DNA of 64,000 nucleotides from Phreatobacter sp. Its GTDB lineage: Bacteria > Pseudomonadota > Alphaproteobacteria > Rhizobiales > Phreatobacteraceae. The position numbers were made by a program, and so were the translations under genes. Under the pieces are notes generated by a model. The model had not been told where the DNA came from. It made no database searches and saw only the letters and a list, made by a program, of their open reading frames with translations. The stretch covers positions 124,001-188,000 of the forward strand of contig NZ_JAUYFA010000085.1 in NCBI RefSeq assembly GCF_030691135.1. The letters run 5' to 3'. Shown in pieces: positions 27,877 through 35,034 of the stretch (its first letter is position 1; the number at the start of each line of letters is the position of its first letter).

Positions 27877-28298
27877 ACGCCATGTGGAGGGGGCTCACAC
27901 TCCTCGCGGCGACCGAGCTCGGCAGCGCCATGAAGCGGAGCGTCGTGACCGCCGTGATCTATGCGGTGGCGGCGCTGTCGCTCCTGTGCGCCCTCGGCTT
28001 TCTCGTCGCGGCCGGTCACAACGTCCTCGCGGAATGGTATGGCGGCACGATCGCGAGCCTGAGCCTCGCCGGCGTCTTCTGCCTGTTCGCGATCGTCATC
28101 ATGCTCTTCGCCGGACTGATCCGCCGGCAGGCGCGCCGCCGGCGTTCGCTGGCCTCCACCGCTCTGGTGATCGCGCCCGTGATGGCGCCCCCGGCGGTGC
28201 GGGCCATCGTCGCCCACCCGGCCATCGGCGCCGGCGTGGTTGCCGGCATTGTCGCCCTCGGTGCCCTTGTCGGTCGCCAATGGGGCAAGACCAGCTGA
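27873..28298 (+). CDS. YqjE/holin-X-like membrane protein
   Basis: The 141-residue protein has two central transmembrane helices (AVIYAVAALSLLCALGFLVAAG and TIASLSLAGVFCLFAIVIMLFAG) and a further hydrophobic C-terminal stretch, a layout like YqjE and related holin-superfamily III proteins. The GTG start overlaps the stop of the YqjD-like gene (GTGA), so the two are coupled. In E. coli yqjD and yqjE are also neighbours and RpoS-dependent, which parallels the EcfG promoter here. Confidence 0.72.
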   Translation: MNAMWRGLTLLAATELGSAMKRSVVTAVIYAVAALSLLCALGFLVAAGHNVLAEWYGGTIASLSLAGVFCLFAIVIMLFAGLIRRQARRRRSLASTALVIAPVMAPPAVRAIVAHPAIGAGVVAGIVALGALVGRQWGKTS

Positions 28299-28412
28299 CC
28301 GGCCGGGCCGCGCCCGCGGCCCCCAATTGCGTCAGCCCGTCCGCATCGCCAGCGGCGTCCGGGCTCGGCCGGCCGTTGCCGCTGGCCCGTGCATCAGTGA
28401 GCTTTCCGATCC

Positions 28413-28916
28413 ATGATTCATCGCGTCCAGCCTCCAGGCGGCCCCGCCAGTGCAGGAAAAGTCCTCGTGACCACAGCCCGCCGTCTCCGCCAGCCGATCG
28501 CCCCCATGGAGGCGCTGCGGGTGCTGATCTGCGAGGACGATCCGGTCCTCGCCCTCGAACTCGAGGCCATCGTGGTGGAATGCGGCGCCGTCACGTGCGG
28601 GACGGCCGCCTCCTTCGACGAGGCGCATGACTTAGCCGGCCTCACCGCGCCCGACCTCGTGCTCGTCGACCTTCACCTCGACGACGGTCGCTCTGGGCCG
28701 CGCCTGGCGGCGGTCTTCGCCGAAGGAGGGCTGCGCATCGTCGTCATTTCTGGGGACAGTTCCATCGACAGCGTCCTGGCCCGCCTCGACCACGTATTCC
28801 TTCCCAAGCCCATCCAGCCTGTCATGCTGCAGGGGATCATCGCCGCGGCGATCCAGGCCAAGGAGACGCGCGATCCATTTGCGGGTGGAGCAGGTGAGCC
28901 GGCAAAGTCGATGTGA
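28413..28916 (+). CDS. Single-domain response regulator
   Basis: The frame encodes a receiver domain and nothing else. The acidic pair is in LICEDDP (residues 41-43), the phosphorylatable Asp is Asp86 in LVLVDLHLDDG, the switch region is VVISGDSS and the Lys is at 132 in FLPKPIQ. The true start may be ATG 28506 or GTG 28467, since residues 1-32 have no family match and no strong ribosome site precedes any candidate. It is not preceded by an EcfG motif. Single-domain regulators take part in the stress phosphorelay of some alphaproteobacteria, which makes its place here suggestive. No kinase is adjacent; the nearest is the remnant at 26413. Confidence 0.82.
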   Translation: MIHRVQPPGGPASAGKVLVTTARRLRQPIAPMEALRVLICEDDPVLALELEAIVVECGAVTCGTAASFDEAHDLAGLTAPDLVLVDLHLDDGRSGPRLAAVFAEGGLRIVVISGDSSIDSVLARLDHVFLPKPIQPVMLQGIIAAAIQAKETRDPFAGGAGEPAKSM

Positions 28917-28943
28917 TGGCCTCCGTGCCGCAGCGCCGTGCCG

Positions 28944-28968
28944 GGAACGAAGGCCGGCGGCGCGCGTT
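28944..28968 (+). promoter_or_regulatory. EcfG-type stress promoter for PRC-barrel gene
   Basis: GGAAC (28944-28948), 16 bases, CGTT (28965-28968), no mismatch, 33 bp before the ATG at 29001. Confidence 0.78.
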
Positions 28969-29000
28969 GGTTCCGTATCAGACGACAAAAGGAGTTCTTC

Positions 29001-29360
29001 ATGCCCACCCCGTCAGGCCATACCCGCGCCATCGCCGCTTCACGCGTCACCGGCACCAACGTCTACAATCAGCAGGGCGAGAAGATTGGCCATGTCGAGG
29101 ACGTCATCCTCGACAAGATGTCGGACAAGGTCATGTTCGCCGTCCTCGGCTTCGGCGGCTTCCTCGGCATCGGCGAGCGCTACCACGCCATGCCCTGGTC
29201 GATGCTCGACTACAATTCCGACCGCGGCGGCTATGTCGTCGGCCTGTCCCGGGAGGTTCTGGAAAAGGCACCATCCTATGACCTCGACGAGCTCATGAAG
29301 CAGGACGGCGGCAGCCAGTCGCCCTCGATGGACTATTACGCTCCCTACGTCCGTCACTGA
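29001..29360 (+). CDS. PRC-barrel domain protein
   Basis: The 119-residue protein is one PRC-barrel: ASRVTGTNVYNQQGEKIGHV starts the beta-barrel and MFAVLGFGGFLGIGERYHAM is the conserved core. PRC-barrels are adaptor domains found in photosynthetic reaction centre H subunits, RimM and many stress proteins. AGGAG lies six bases before the ATG, a perfect EcfG promoter precedes it and a strong terminator follows, so it is a one-gene stress unit. The core FGGFLGIGE also occurs in the exported PRC protein at 30855. Confidence 0.9.
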   Translation: MPTPSGHTRAIAASRVTGTNVYNQQGEKIGHVEDVILDKMSDKVMFAVLGFGGFLGIGERYHAMPWSMLDYNSDRGGYVVGLSREVLEKAPSYDLDELMKQDGGSQSPSMDYYAPYVRH

Positions 29361-29381
29361 CACGGCGCTTCGCGCACCGGC

Positions 29382-29417
29382 AAAAAAGGCGACGGCCCAG
29401 CGGCCGTCGTTTTTTTT
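29382..29417. terminator. Strong bidirectional intrinsic terminator
   Basis: CGACGGCC (29390-29397) pairs with GGCCGTCG (29402-29409) around CAGC, followed by eight T (29410-29417) and preceded by six A (29382-29387). It can end the PRC-barrel transcript and the convergent transcript from 29773. Confidence 0.9.
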
Positions 29418-29503
29418 GGCGTCCCCTCGGTGGGTCAAAATGAATGCCGGGCCTCGGTCGGTGCCCGGTCGCGATGCCCGGCAGAGTGTCCGCCGGCAGG
29501 CCG

Positions 29504-29773
29504 TCAGATGCGTGTCGCGTCGTCGTTCTGCCTGGTCGCGGCGTTGAAGGCCGGTGCCGGCGGCGTGTCGCGGAACGTCCGGAAGGCGCGATGGGCGAAG
29601 TCCATATCCGCCGTCGTCGGGACATGGCCGAGCGTGATCGGCGCCAGGCCGCTCTCGTCGCGCGAAGCGGAGAGCGTATCGAGCGCGGCGACGCCCAGCG
29701 CGACCGTCGCGGCGAATAGGGTGACGCCGGCGAGGCGAAGCGGGAAGTTTCGAACCTGCCTGTCGACCTGCAT
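29504..29773 (-). CDS. Hypothetical single-pass membrane protein
   Basis: The 89-residue protein has one transmembrane segment near the N-terminus (LRLAGVTLFAATVALGVAAL) and a polar tail with DMDFAHRAFRTFRDTPPAP. GGAGGAG lies seven bases before the ATG. I do not recognise the family. A near-consensus EcfG site upstream and a strong terminator downstream mark it as a separate unit of the stress island. Confidence 0.65.
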   Translation of the reverse strand: MQVDRQVRNFPLRLAGVTLFAATVALGVAALDTLSASRDESGLAPITLGHVPTTADMDFAHRAFRTFRDTPPAPAFNAATRQNDDATRI

Positions 29774-29809
29774 GGTTTGTCTCCTCCAAGGGGGTTGTCC
29801 TGAGGGATG

Positions 29810-29834
29810 AACGCCGCGCGCGGTGAAAGGTTCA
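29810..29834 (-). promoter_or_regulatory. Near-consensus EcfG promoter, first base differs
   Basis: On the minus strand TGAACC (29834-29829), 15 bases, CGTT (29813-29810). Only the first G of GGAAC differs. It lies about 40 bp before the ATG at 29773. Confidence 0.5.
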
Positions 29835-29854
29835 AACGGGGAGGCAGGCCACAA

Positions 29855-29879
29855 GGAACCGGCCGCCTCGCGGCAGGTT
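29855..29879 (+). promoter_or_regulatory. Near-consensus EcfG promoter, GGTT in -10
   Basis: GGAACC (29855-29860), 15 bases, GGTT (29876-29879). The -10 differs from CGTT by one base, as at 31498 and 48257. It lies about 55 bp before the 26-codon leader ORF and the extensin-like gene. Confidence 0.5.
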
Positions 29880-29931
29880 ATTGGCATGACCGCCCCGGAC
29901 CGGTGGCCTGTCCCGCTCGCGGAGCCCCCTC

Positions 29932-30012
29932 ATGGCCGATCTTTTCGCCAATCTTCATGTCCTGATGTTCGCGGCGATCGCCTGCGCCGCCCACGCCCTC
30001 TCCAGCCGATGA
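29932..30012 (+). CDS. 26-residue hydrophobic ORF coupled to extensin-like gene
   Basis: A frame of 26 codons (MADLFANLHVLMFAAIACAA, then HALSSR) has GGAG about eight bases upstream and overlaps the extensin-like ATG by 4 bp (ATGA). The peptide is mostly hydrophobic. It may be a translational coupler, a small membrane protein, or an alternative reading of the leader. The overlap and ribosome site support translation; function is unknown. Confidence 0.5.
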   Translation: MADLFANLHVLMFAAIACAAHALSSR

Positions 30013-30755
30013 GGCGTTCTTGCGTGGTGGCCGGAGCCGCCTCGGTGCTCTTGGGCCTTGGGCTGCTGTCAGTTCCCGGCGCCACGGCCGAAATCCGCCA
30101 GTCGGTGCCAGCCCGGTCGGCACCACTGCCTGTGCCCCGGCCGCCAGATCTCGCCGTCGAGCCGCCTGCCGGCGCGCCGGCTGACGCGCCGCCTGCTCCT
30201 TCAGAAAGCACCTGCTATGCCGGGCTCACCGCGCTCGGCATCCGTTTCGAGCGCGCGCCGGCGCCTGCCGCTGCGGCGGCCTGTATCGTCACGGAGCCCG
30301 TCCGTCTCGAAGCGATCGGGGTCGACGGCGGCGAGATCCGCTGGCCCGACCGGCCGCTGGTCGCCTGCGCCTTCGCCAGGGTGCTCGGAGAGTTCACCCG
30401 CGACATCGCCCAGCCCCTGGCCCGGGGCCTCGTCGGGCGGCCATTGACCGCCTTCGGGACCGGCGGCGGATTCGAGTGCCGCGCACGCAACCGCACTGCT
30501 GGTGGACGGGTCAGCGCCCATGGCGCCGGGCTTGCCGTCGACATCGCCTGGTTCGCCTTCGAGGGCGACAGGCGGGAGCTGGTCGAGACGCCCGGCGGCG
30601 AGGACGGCCGCCGCTTTGTCGCGACGCTGCGCAAGGCCGCCTGCGGCTGGTTCACCACGGTTCTGGGGCCTGGCTCGGACGCGGCCCATGCCGGCCATCT
30701 CCATCTCGATCGCGAGCCGAGAGGCCGCGACGGCGAGAGTCGCCTCTGCCAGTAG
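30009..30755 (+). CDS. Extensin-like C-terminal domain protein, exported
   Basis: The 248-residue protein has a signal peptide (MRRSCVVAGAASVLLGLGLL), a Pro/Ala-rich linker, and an extensin-like C-terminal domain (PF06904) with STCYAGLTALGIRFER, CFV-like VACAFARVLGEF and the His/Asp cluster SAHGAGLAVDIAWF and HAGHLHLD. The spacing of these His and Asp residues resembles the zinc site of LAS/VanY-type peptidases, so it may act on peptidoglycan. Longer upstream frames lack family similarity. It overlaps the 26-codon ORF. Confidence 0.85.
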   Translation: MRRSCVVAGAASVLLGLGLLSVPGATAEIRQSVPARSAPLPVPRPPDLAVEPPAGAPADAPPAPSESTCYAGLTALGIRFERAPAPAAAAACIVTEPVRLEAIGVDGGEIRWPDRPLVACAFARVLGEFTRDIAQPLARGLVGRPLTAFGTGGGFECRARNRTAGGRVSAHGAGLAVDIAWFAFEGDRRELVETPGGEDGRRFVATLRKAACGWFTTVLGPGSDAAHAGHLHLDREPRGRDGESRLCQ

Positions 30756-30789
30756 GGCGCGCCCCGTGGGGCCGCCCCGCCATGCGCAA

Positions 30790-30817
30790 GAGCCCCGCGC
30801 CTTGCGGCACGGGGCTC
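30790..30817. terminator. Hairpin between convergent stress genes
   Basis: GAGCCCCG (30790-30797) pairs with CGGGGCTC (30810-30817). There is no U-tract, but the place between the extensin-like gene and the convergent PRC gene fits transcription termination. Confidence 0.5.
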
Positions 30818-30854
30818 TCCGCGATCAAACCGGAAGGCTCGATCGGACGTGGCT

Positions 30855-31415
30855 TCAGCTCCGGGCGGGCGTGAAGGTCTGCATCTCCTGCAGCTGCTGC
30901 TTGGTGCTGGTGATGAAGCCGACCAACGTGCCGTCCGACTGGCGCATCAGGCGCACCTGGGCGAGCGGCAGGGCGACGTCCTTCTCACCGATGCCGAGGA
31001 AGCCTCCGACGCCGAGAACGGCATGGGATATCCGGCCGTCGGCGCCCACGACGAGATCACCGATGGTGCCGATCGAGTCGTGCTGGTCGCGCATCGCGCG
31101 CCACTGCTCGTCGCTCACCGGGGTGATCGTCATCGGTCCGGCGACGGGGGCCGTCATCGTGCCGGGAACGATTGTCGATCCCGTAGTGGCGGGAGCGCGG
31201 TCCGGCTTCGGCGCATAGATCGAGACGCCGACGATGCGGCTGGTGGTGAGCTGGTCGGCGGCGCTGCGCGCGGTGGTCGGCGCGCTCGACGGCATGGTCG
31301 ACTGGGTCTGGACCGGGGCAGCCGGCATCTGCGGGGCGGGGGCGGCTGTCTGGGCCAGGGCGCCCGTCGCCAGCATGGTCGCGATGGATGCGGTCACAAG
31401 ATAGGTCTTCAGCAT
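30855..31415 (-). CDS. Exported PRC-barrel domain protein
   Basis: The 186-residue protein has a signal peptide (MLKTYLVTASIATMLATGAL, cleaved near AQT), a Pro/Thr-rich linker (residues 24-80) and a C-terminal PRC-barrel with HDSIGTIGDLVVGADG and AVLGVGGFLGIGEKDVAL. Periplasmic PRC-barrels of this sort are common stress proteins in Hyphomicrobiales. GAGGAGG lies seven bases before the ATG. Confidence 0.88.
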   Translation of the reverse strand: MLKTYLVTASIATMLATGALAQTAAPAPQMPAAPVQTQSTMPSSAPTTARSAADQLTTSRIVGVSIYAPKPDRAPATTGSTIVPGTMTAPVAGPMTITPVSDEQWRAMRDQHDSIGTIGDLVVGADGRISHAVLGVGGFLGIGEKDVALPLAQVRLMRQSDGTLVGFITSTKQQLQEMQTFTPARS

Positions 31416-31497
31416 GATGGTGCCTCCTCGAGCGGTCCTTGGGATGACCAGCACCGCGAAGAACCCGAAGGTGCGGTGGCGATGCTGTTGTCCGATC

Positions 31498-31522
31498 AAC
31501 CGTTCCCGGGCGGGAATGTTCC
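31498..31522 (-). promoter_or_regulatory. Near-consensus EcfG promoter, GGTT in -10
   Basis: On the minus strand GGAAC (31522-31518), 16 bases, GGTT (31501-31498). One mismatch in the -10. It lies about 85 bp before the exported PRC-barrel gene. Confidence 0.5.
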
Positions 31523-31558
31523 TGAAAAACTTCGCGGCAATCGCTTCGAGAAAGACGA

Positions 31559-32455
31559 TTAGCCGGCACCACGAATGCGCGCGATGGACTCCCAGTGGTC
31601 GCGGCGGTTCTCCGCGGTCTGCGGAAACCGGTCGCCGCCGATCTCCTCGGTGGCCACCGAGAAATGGGCGAGCAGGTGCGCGCCGAACGAATGGAAGAAC
31701 GGCACGTCGGTCGCATCGCGTCCGCGCGCGATGACGATCCGGCCGATCCGCGGTCGATTGTGCCGCGCGTCGAAAGCATACCACCGGCCGTCCAGGAAGA
31801 CCTCGAACCAGGCGCTGAAATCCATCGGCTCCGGGTCGGTCGGCACGCCGATATCGCCGAGGTAGCCGGTGCAGTAGCGCGCCGGGATGTTCATGCAGCG
31901 GCACAGGGTGGTGGCGAGATGGGCATAGTCTCGGCATACACCGACGCCTTCGCTGAAGGCCTCCGCCGCCGTGCGCGTCGACCGCGCCGACTTGTAGTCG
32001 AAGCGGAGATGGCCGTGGACGAAGTCGCAGATCGCCTGCACCTGGGCGCCGCCCGGCGGGATATGACCGAACATCTGCCAGGCCATGCTGGCCAACTGGT
32101 CGGTCTCGCAATAGCGGCTGCCGAGAAGGAAGCCGAGCGTGTCGGCCGGCAGCGCCTCGGGCGGGACGACGGTCGTCTCGATGGGGGCGGCGTCCGGAAA
32201 ACCGGAATCGTGGATCACCCCTTCGGCGGCGATCCGCGCGCCTCCGGGCGGGAGCGTGACGCGGCGGCAGATGTTCCCGAAGGTATCGACATAGGTCTCG
32301 GTCGGGCAGGGTTCACCGCCCGCCGATGCCGTCACGGTCATGGTATCGGGTTGCGTGATGTCCGAGCGCCGGTCGGGATGAATGTCGAGCATGAGGATCG
32401 ACGGGAGAGCCTGCTCGCACTGGATCTGGATATCGTAGCCGTAGCGGATATGCAT
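31559..32455 (-). CDS. Transglutaminase-like cysteine protein
   Basis: The 298-residue protein has an N-terminal beta domain and a transglutaminase core with Cys174 in GVGVCRDYAHLA and Asp229 in WYAFDARHN. The position of the usual catalytic His (HA[WY]) reads Ser214 in MDFSAWFEVF. I recall FSAWFE in other members of this bacterial subgroup, so it may be a subgroup trait and not a defect. Substrates are unknown. A perfect EcfG promoter lies about 75 bp before the ATG. A second transglutaminase of a different subgroup is encoded at 35035. Confidence 0.88.
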   Translation of the reverse strand: MHIRYGYDIQIQCEQALPSILMLDIHPDRRSDITQPDTMTVTASAGGEPCPTETYVDTFGNICRRVTLPPGGARIAAEGVIHDSGFPDAAPIETTVVPPEALPADTLGFLLGSRYCETDQLASMAWQMFGHIPPGGAQVQAICDFVHGHLRFDYKSARSTRTAAEAFSEGVGVCRDYAHLATTLCRCMNIPARYCTGYLGDIGVPTDPEPMDFSAWFEVFLDGRWYAFDARHNRPRIGRIVIARGRDATDVPFFHSFGAHLLAHFSVATEEIGGDRFPQTAENRRDHWESIARIRGAG

Positions 32456-32532
32456 CGCGGTCTCCCTGCCCTGTCAGGCGCTGGACGTTGCTCCCGACGA
32501 ACCCGCGGCGGAAATCCAGGGCCCCGCTGCAG

Positions 32533-32558
32533 AACGCCGCCGCGGCCTGCGAGGTTCC
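32533..32558 (-). promoter_or_regulatory. EcfG-type stress promoter for transglutaminase gene
   Basis: On the minus strand GGAACC (32558-32553), 16 bases, CGTT (32536-32533), i.e. GGAAC-N17-CGTT without mismatch. Confidence 0.75.
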
Positions 32559-32618
32559 CGGGCGGAGCTGCGCGGAGCATTGCGCTTCCGCTATCCGCCG
32601 CCGACCCCTGCCACCATG

Positions 32619-32825
32619 TCACAGGATCGGGCGCTGCGCGAAATCCCTGTCGTAAAGCGTGAAGAGTCCCGCGTCATCCTGGCCGGGAAAGATGATCTTC
32701 TGGCCGGCCGGGATCCGCCGGTGATCCATCTTCATACCGGCGGCGACGTCGACCTCCTCGCGGCTCTTCGGATGGAAGGCCCGCCTCTGCCGCAGCGGGC
32801 AGGCGTGGCACCTCGGATGGGCCAT
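32619..32825 (-). pseudogene. Truncated Crp/Fnr-family regulator
   Basis: The 68-residue frame begins like FNR-type regulators: CHACPLRQRRAFHP followed by EEVDVAAGMKMDHRRIPAGQ and IIFPGQDDAGLFTLY, the start of the cyclic-nucleotide-binding fold. It then ends abruptly after GLFTLYDRDFAQRPIL. The rest of the sensor domain, the dimer helix and the helix-turn-helix are missing, and I found no continuation in the other frames downstream. It is best read as a decayed regulator. Confidence 0.6.
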
Positions 32826-32908
32826 GGACCGGGTCGGCGGATGGTTCGGCATGACGCTCCTGCGGTTCTGGTTGTCGACGCGCGAGCCCAGCCTCTCGGC
32901 CCGGCCAC

Positions 32909-32934
32909 GGAACTCCGCTCCCCGTCATCGCGTT
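32909..32934 (+). promoter_or_regulatory. EcfG-type stress promoter for ABC gene
   Basis: GGAAC (32909-32913), 17 bases, CGTT (32931-32934), no mismatch, about 88 bp before the ATG at 33022. It lies just upstream of the divergent Crp/Fnr remnant. Confidence 0.72.
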
Positions 32935-33021
32935 CCCTGCTGCGCCTTTTCCATACGTCCTGCCGCCGTCCTCGGGATCGCGACGACAGGGGGGAGAGGG
33001 GATGATCCTCCGGAATGCCTC

Positions 33022-34818
33022 ATGAACACGACGCCAGACGAACCCGCCGAGACCCCGATCCGGTCGCGATCACGCGCGTTCTTCGCCATGGCGCGGGGGT
33101 TCTGGACCGGCCCTTCGGCACGGCGGGCCTGGCTTCTGACGATCGTCGTCCTCGCCTTCGCCTTCGCCCAGATCGCCGCCCAGGTCGGAATCAACGGCTG
33201 GAATCGCCTGTTCTTCGACGCGCTCGAGCGAAAGGACGTCGGCGCTGTCGTCACGACGGTCAGCCTCCTGCCGCTGCTGCTCGGCGTCGCATCCTTCACC
33301 ATGTCGGGCCTGGTCGTCTCGCGCATGCTGTTGCAGGTGCGCTGGCGCGAATGGCTGACCAACAAGCTCGCCGGCTGGTGGATCGCCGACCAGCGCTACT
33401 ATCGGCTCGGCTTCCTGGCGACGGAACATTCGGCCCCGGAGTTCCGCATCGCCGAGGATGTCCGCATCTCCACCGAGCCGCTGGTCGAATTCGCCATCGG
33501 GCTCATCTCGGCTGCCGTGACGGCGCTGACTTTCGCGGCGATCCTGTGGACCGTCGCCGGCTCCATCACCTTCGAGGTCGCCGGTCGAACGGTCTTCATT
33601 CCCGCCTATATGGCGATCGCCGCCGTGGTCTATGCGGTCGTCGCGTCGCTGGCGGCCTATTTCGTCGGCCGCGCCCTGGTCGGCAAGGTCGCCGACAAGA
33701 ACGAGACCGAGGCGCTCTTCCGTGCCGAGATGACGCGGCTCCGCGAGAACGCGGAGAGCATTGCCCTCATCAAGGGCGACGCCGACGAGCGGGCTTCGGT
33801 GCGCGACACCTACAGGAACGTCGTGGTGGCCTGGATGGCGGTCGTGCGGCGCCAGGGTTTCCTCGCCCTCGTGCTGAACACCAACGGCGCCCTGTTTCCC
33901 ATCGTGCCGCTGCTGCTGGCCGCCCCGAAATACCTGTCCGGCGACCTGTCGCTCGGCGCCGTCATGCAGGTCGCCGCGGCCTTCAGCGCCGTGCAGGCCG
34001 CGCTGATCTGGTTCGTCGACAACTTCGTCCGTCTCTCCGAGTGGTATGCCTCGGTGGTGCGCGTCGACGAATTCGCCCAGACGCTGGAAGAGGTCGACAT
34101 CGGCGCCATCATGGAGGACGAGCAGCAGATCCAGCTCGGCGAAAGCGACGACGACGCCATCCACATCGACAATCTCTCCCTCGCCCATCGCAACGGCCGC
34201 ATCGTCATCGACGACGCCTCCATCCGCATCGAACAGGGCGAGAAGGTGCTGATCGCCGGCGAGAGCGGAACCGGCAAGAGCACGCTCATCCGGGCTCTTG
34301 CCGGCCTCTGGCCCTGGGGTTCCGGCCGGATCGCCTTCCCGAAGAATGTCCGCTACGCCTTCGTGCCGCAGAAGCCCTACATGCCCCGCGGCACCTTGAA
34401 GGACGTGCTTCTGTACCCCGAATCGGATGCGCCGGTCACAGAGGACGTCATTCGCGCCGCCATGGCGCGCTGCGGCCTCGACTACATGGTCAAGCGGCTC
34501 AACGAGGAGGACGACTGGGACCGCGTCCTCTCCGGCGGCGAACGCCAGCGGGTCGCCTTCTGCCGCCTGCTCATCCACCGGCCGCCCATCATCATCATGG
34601 ACGAGGCGACGGCGGCACTCGACGAGGGCAGCCAGGACAGCCTGCTCTCGCTGTTCGAGAAGGAGCTCGCGGGATCGACGCTGATCAGCGTCGGCCACCG
34701 CCCCGGCCTCGAGGATTTCCACACGCGGAAAGTGACGCTCGTCCGCCGCCCGGCCGGCGCGCACATGCAGTCGAGCCCGCTGCGGAAGTCGCTGTGGAAG
34801 CTTCTGGCCAATCCGTGA
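33022..34818 (+). CDS. SbmA/BacA-type ABC transporter, membrane and ATPase fused
   Basis: The 598-residue protein joins an ABC_membrane_2 (SbmA/BacA, YddA) domain with about six helices in residues 30-330 to an ATPase domain. Walker A is GESGTGKST at 413-421, the signature LSGGERQR starts at 503, Walker B is IIIMDEATAALDE near 524, and the switch His is in SVGHRPG. Relatives take up peptides or very-long-chain acyl compounds; BacA in rhizobia protects against antimicrobial peptides. The start is placed at MNTTPDEP because upstream sequence in frame has no match. It has a perfect EcfG promoter. Confidence 0.9.
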   Translation: MNTTPDEPAETPIRSRSRAFFAMARGFWTGPSARRAWLLTIVVLAFAFAQIAAQVGINGWNRLFFDALERKDVGAVVTTVSLLPLLLGVASFTMSGLVVSRMLLQVRWREWLTNKLAGWWIADQRYYRLGFLATEHSAPEFRIAEDVRISTEPLVEFAIGLISAAVTALTFAAILWTVAGSITFEVAGRTVFIPAYMAIAAVVYAVVASLAAYFVGRALVGKVADKNETEALFRAEMTRLRENAESIALIKGDADERASVRDTYRNVVVAWMAVVRRQGFLALVLNTNGALFPIVPLLLAAPKYLSGDLSLGAVMQVAAAFSAVQAALIWFVDNFVRLSEWYASVVRVDEFAQTLEEVDIGAIMEDEQQIQLGESDDDAIHIDNLSLAHRNGRIVIDDASIRIEQGEKVLIAGESGTGKSTLIRALAGLWPWGSGRIAFPKNVRYAFVPQKPYMPRGTLKDVLLYPESDAPVTEDVIRAAMARCGLDYMVKRLNEEDDWDRVLSGGERQRVAFCRLLIHRPPIIIMDEATAALDEGSQDSLLSLFEKELAGSTLISVGHRPGLEDFHTRKVTLVRRPAGAHMQSSPLRKSLWKLLANP

Positions 34819-34871
34819 GGCCGCCTCAGCGGCGGTGCGCCGCCGAGACGCGCAAAGCCTGCCGCGGGAAG

Positions 34872-34896
34872 GGAACCGAAGCCGGGAACGGACGTT
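34872..34896 (+). promoter_or_regulatory. EcfG-type promoter with no protein gene directly after it
   Basis: GGAACC (34872-34877), 15 bases, CGTT (34893-34896), i.e. GGAAC-N16-CGTT without mismatch. Transcription would start near 34903 and meet an intrinsic terminator at 34944-34970. The next ATG is at 35035, beyond the terminator. Confidence 0.78.
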
Positions 34897-34902
34897 GTTC
34901 CC

Positions 34903-34970
34903 CCGATCATCGCTTGCCCTTCCCGCGATGTGGACCTCTCACTGAAGCCGCCTATGGCGGCTTCTTTTTT
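34903..34970 (+). ncRNA. Candidate EcfG-dependent small RNA, GsrN-like layout
   Basis: This is a predicted transcript of about 68 nt between an EcfG promoter and a terminator. It can fold into a 5' hairpin with stem CATCGC (34908-34913)/GCGATG (34925-34930) and an 11-nt loop TTGCCCTTCCC, then a single-stranded linker, then the terminator hairpin. The C-rich loop is the kind of sequence that pairs with G-rich ribosome binding sites. In Caulobacter the stress sRNA GsrN is also driven by the EcfG-type sigma factor and uses a C-rich loop; whether this RNA is a homologue is my inference. No open reading frame of note lies inside. Confidence 0.6.
34944..34970 (+). terminator. Perfect intrinsic terminator of the sRNA candidate
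   Basis: GAAGCCGCC (34944-34952) pairs perfectly with GGCGGCTTC (34956-34964) around TAT, followed by six T (34965-34970). It is 125 bp after the ABC gene stop, so it can serve that gene as well. Confidence 0.92.
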
Positions 34971-35034
34971 GCCCCGTCGGCGGCCGTCGGATAGGGTTCG
35001 GCTCGCGATCCGCGGCACAGGACGACCATTCGCC

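Noticed and set aside
32580-33005. 141-codon plus-strand frame opposite the Crp/Fnr remnant
   Set aside because: The minus-strand remnant explains the region and the plus-strand peptide has no domain.
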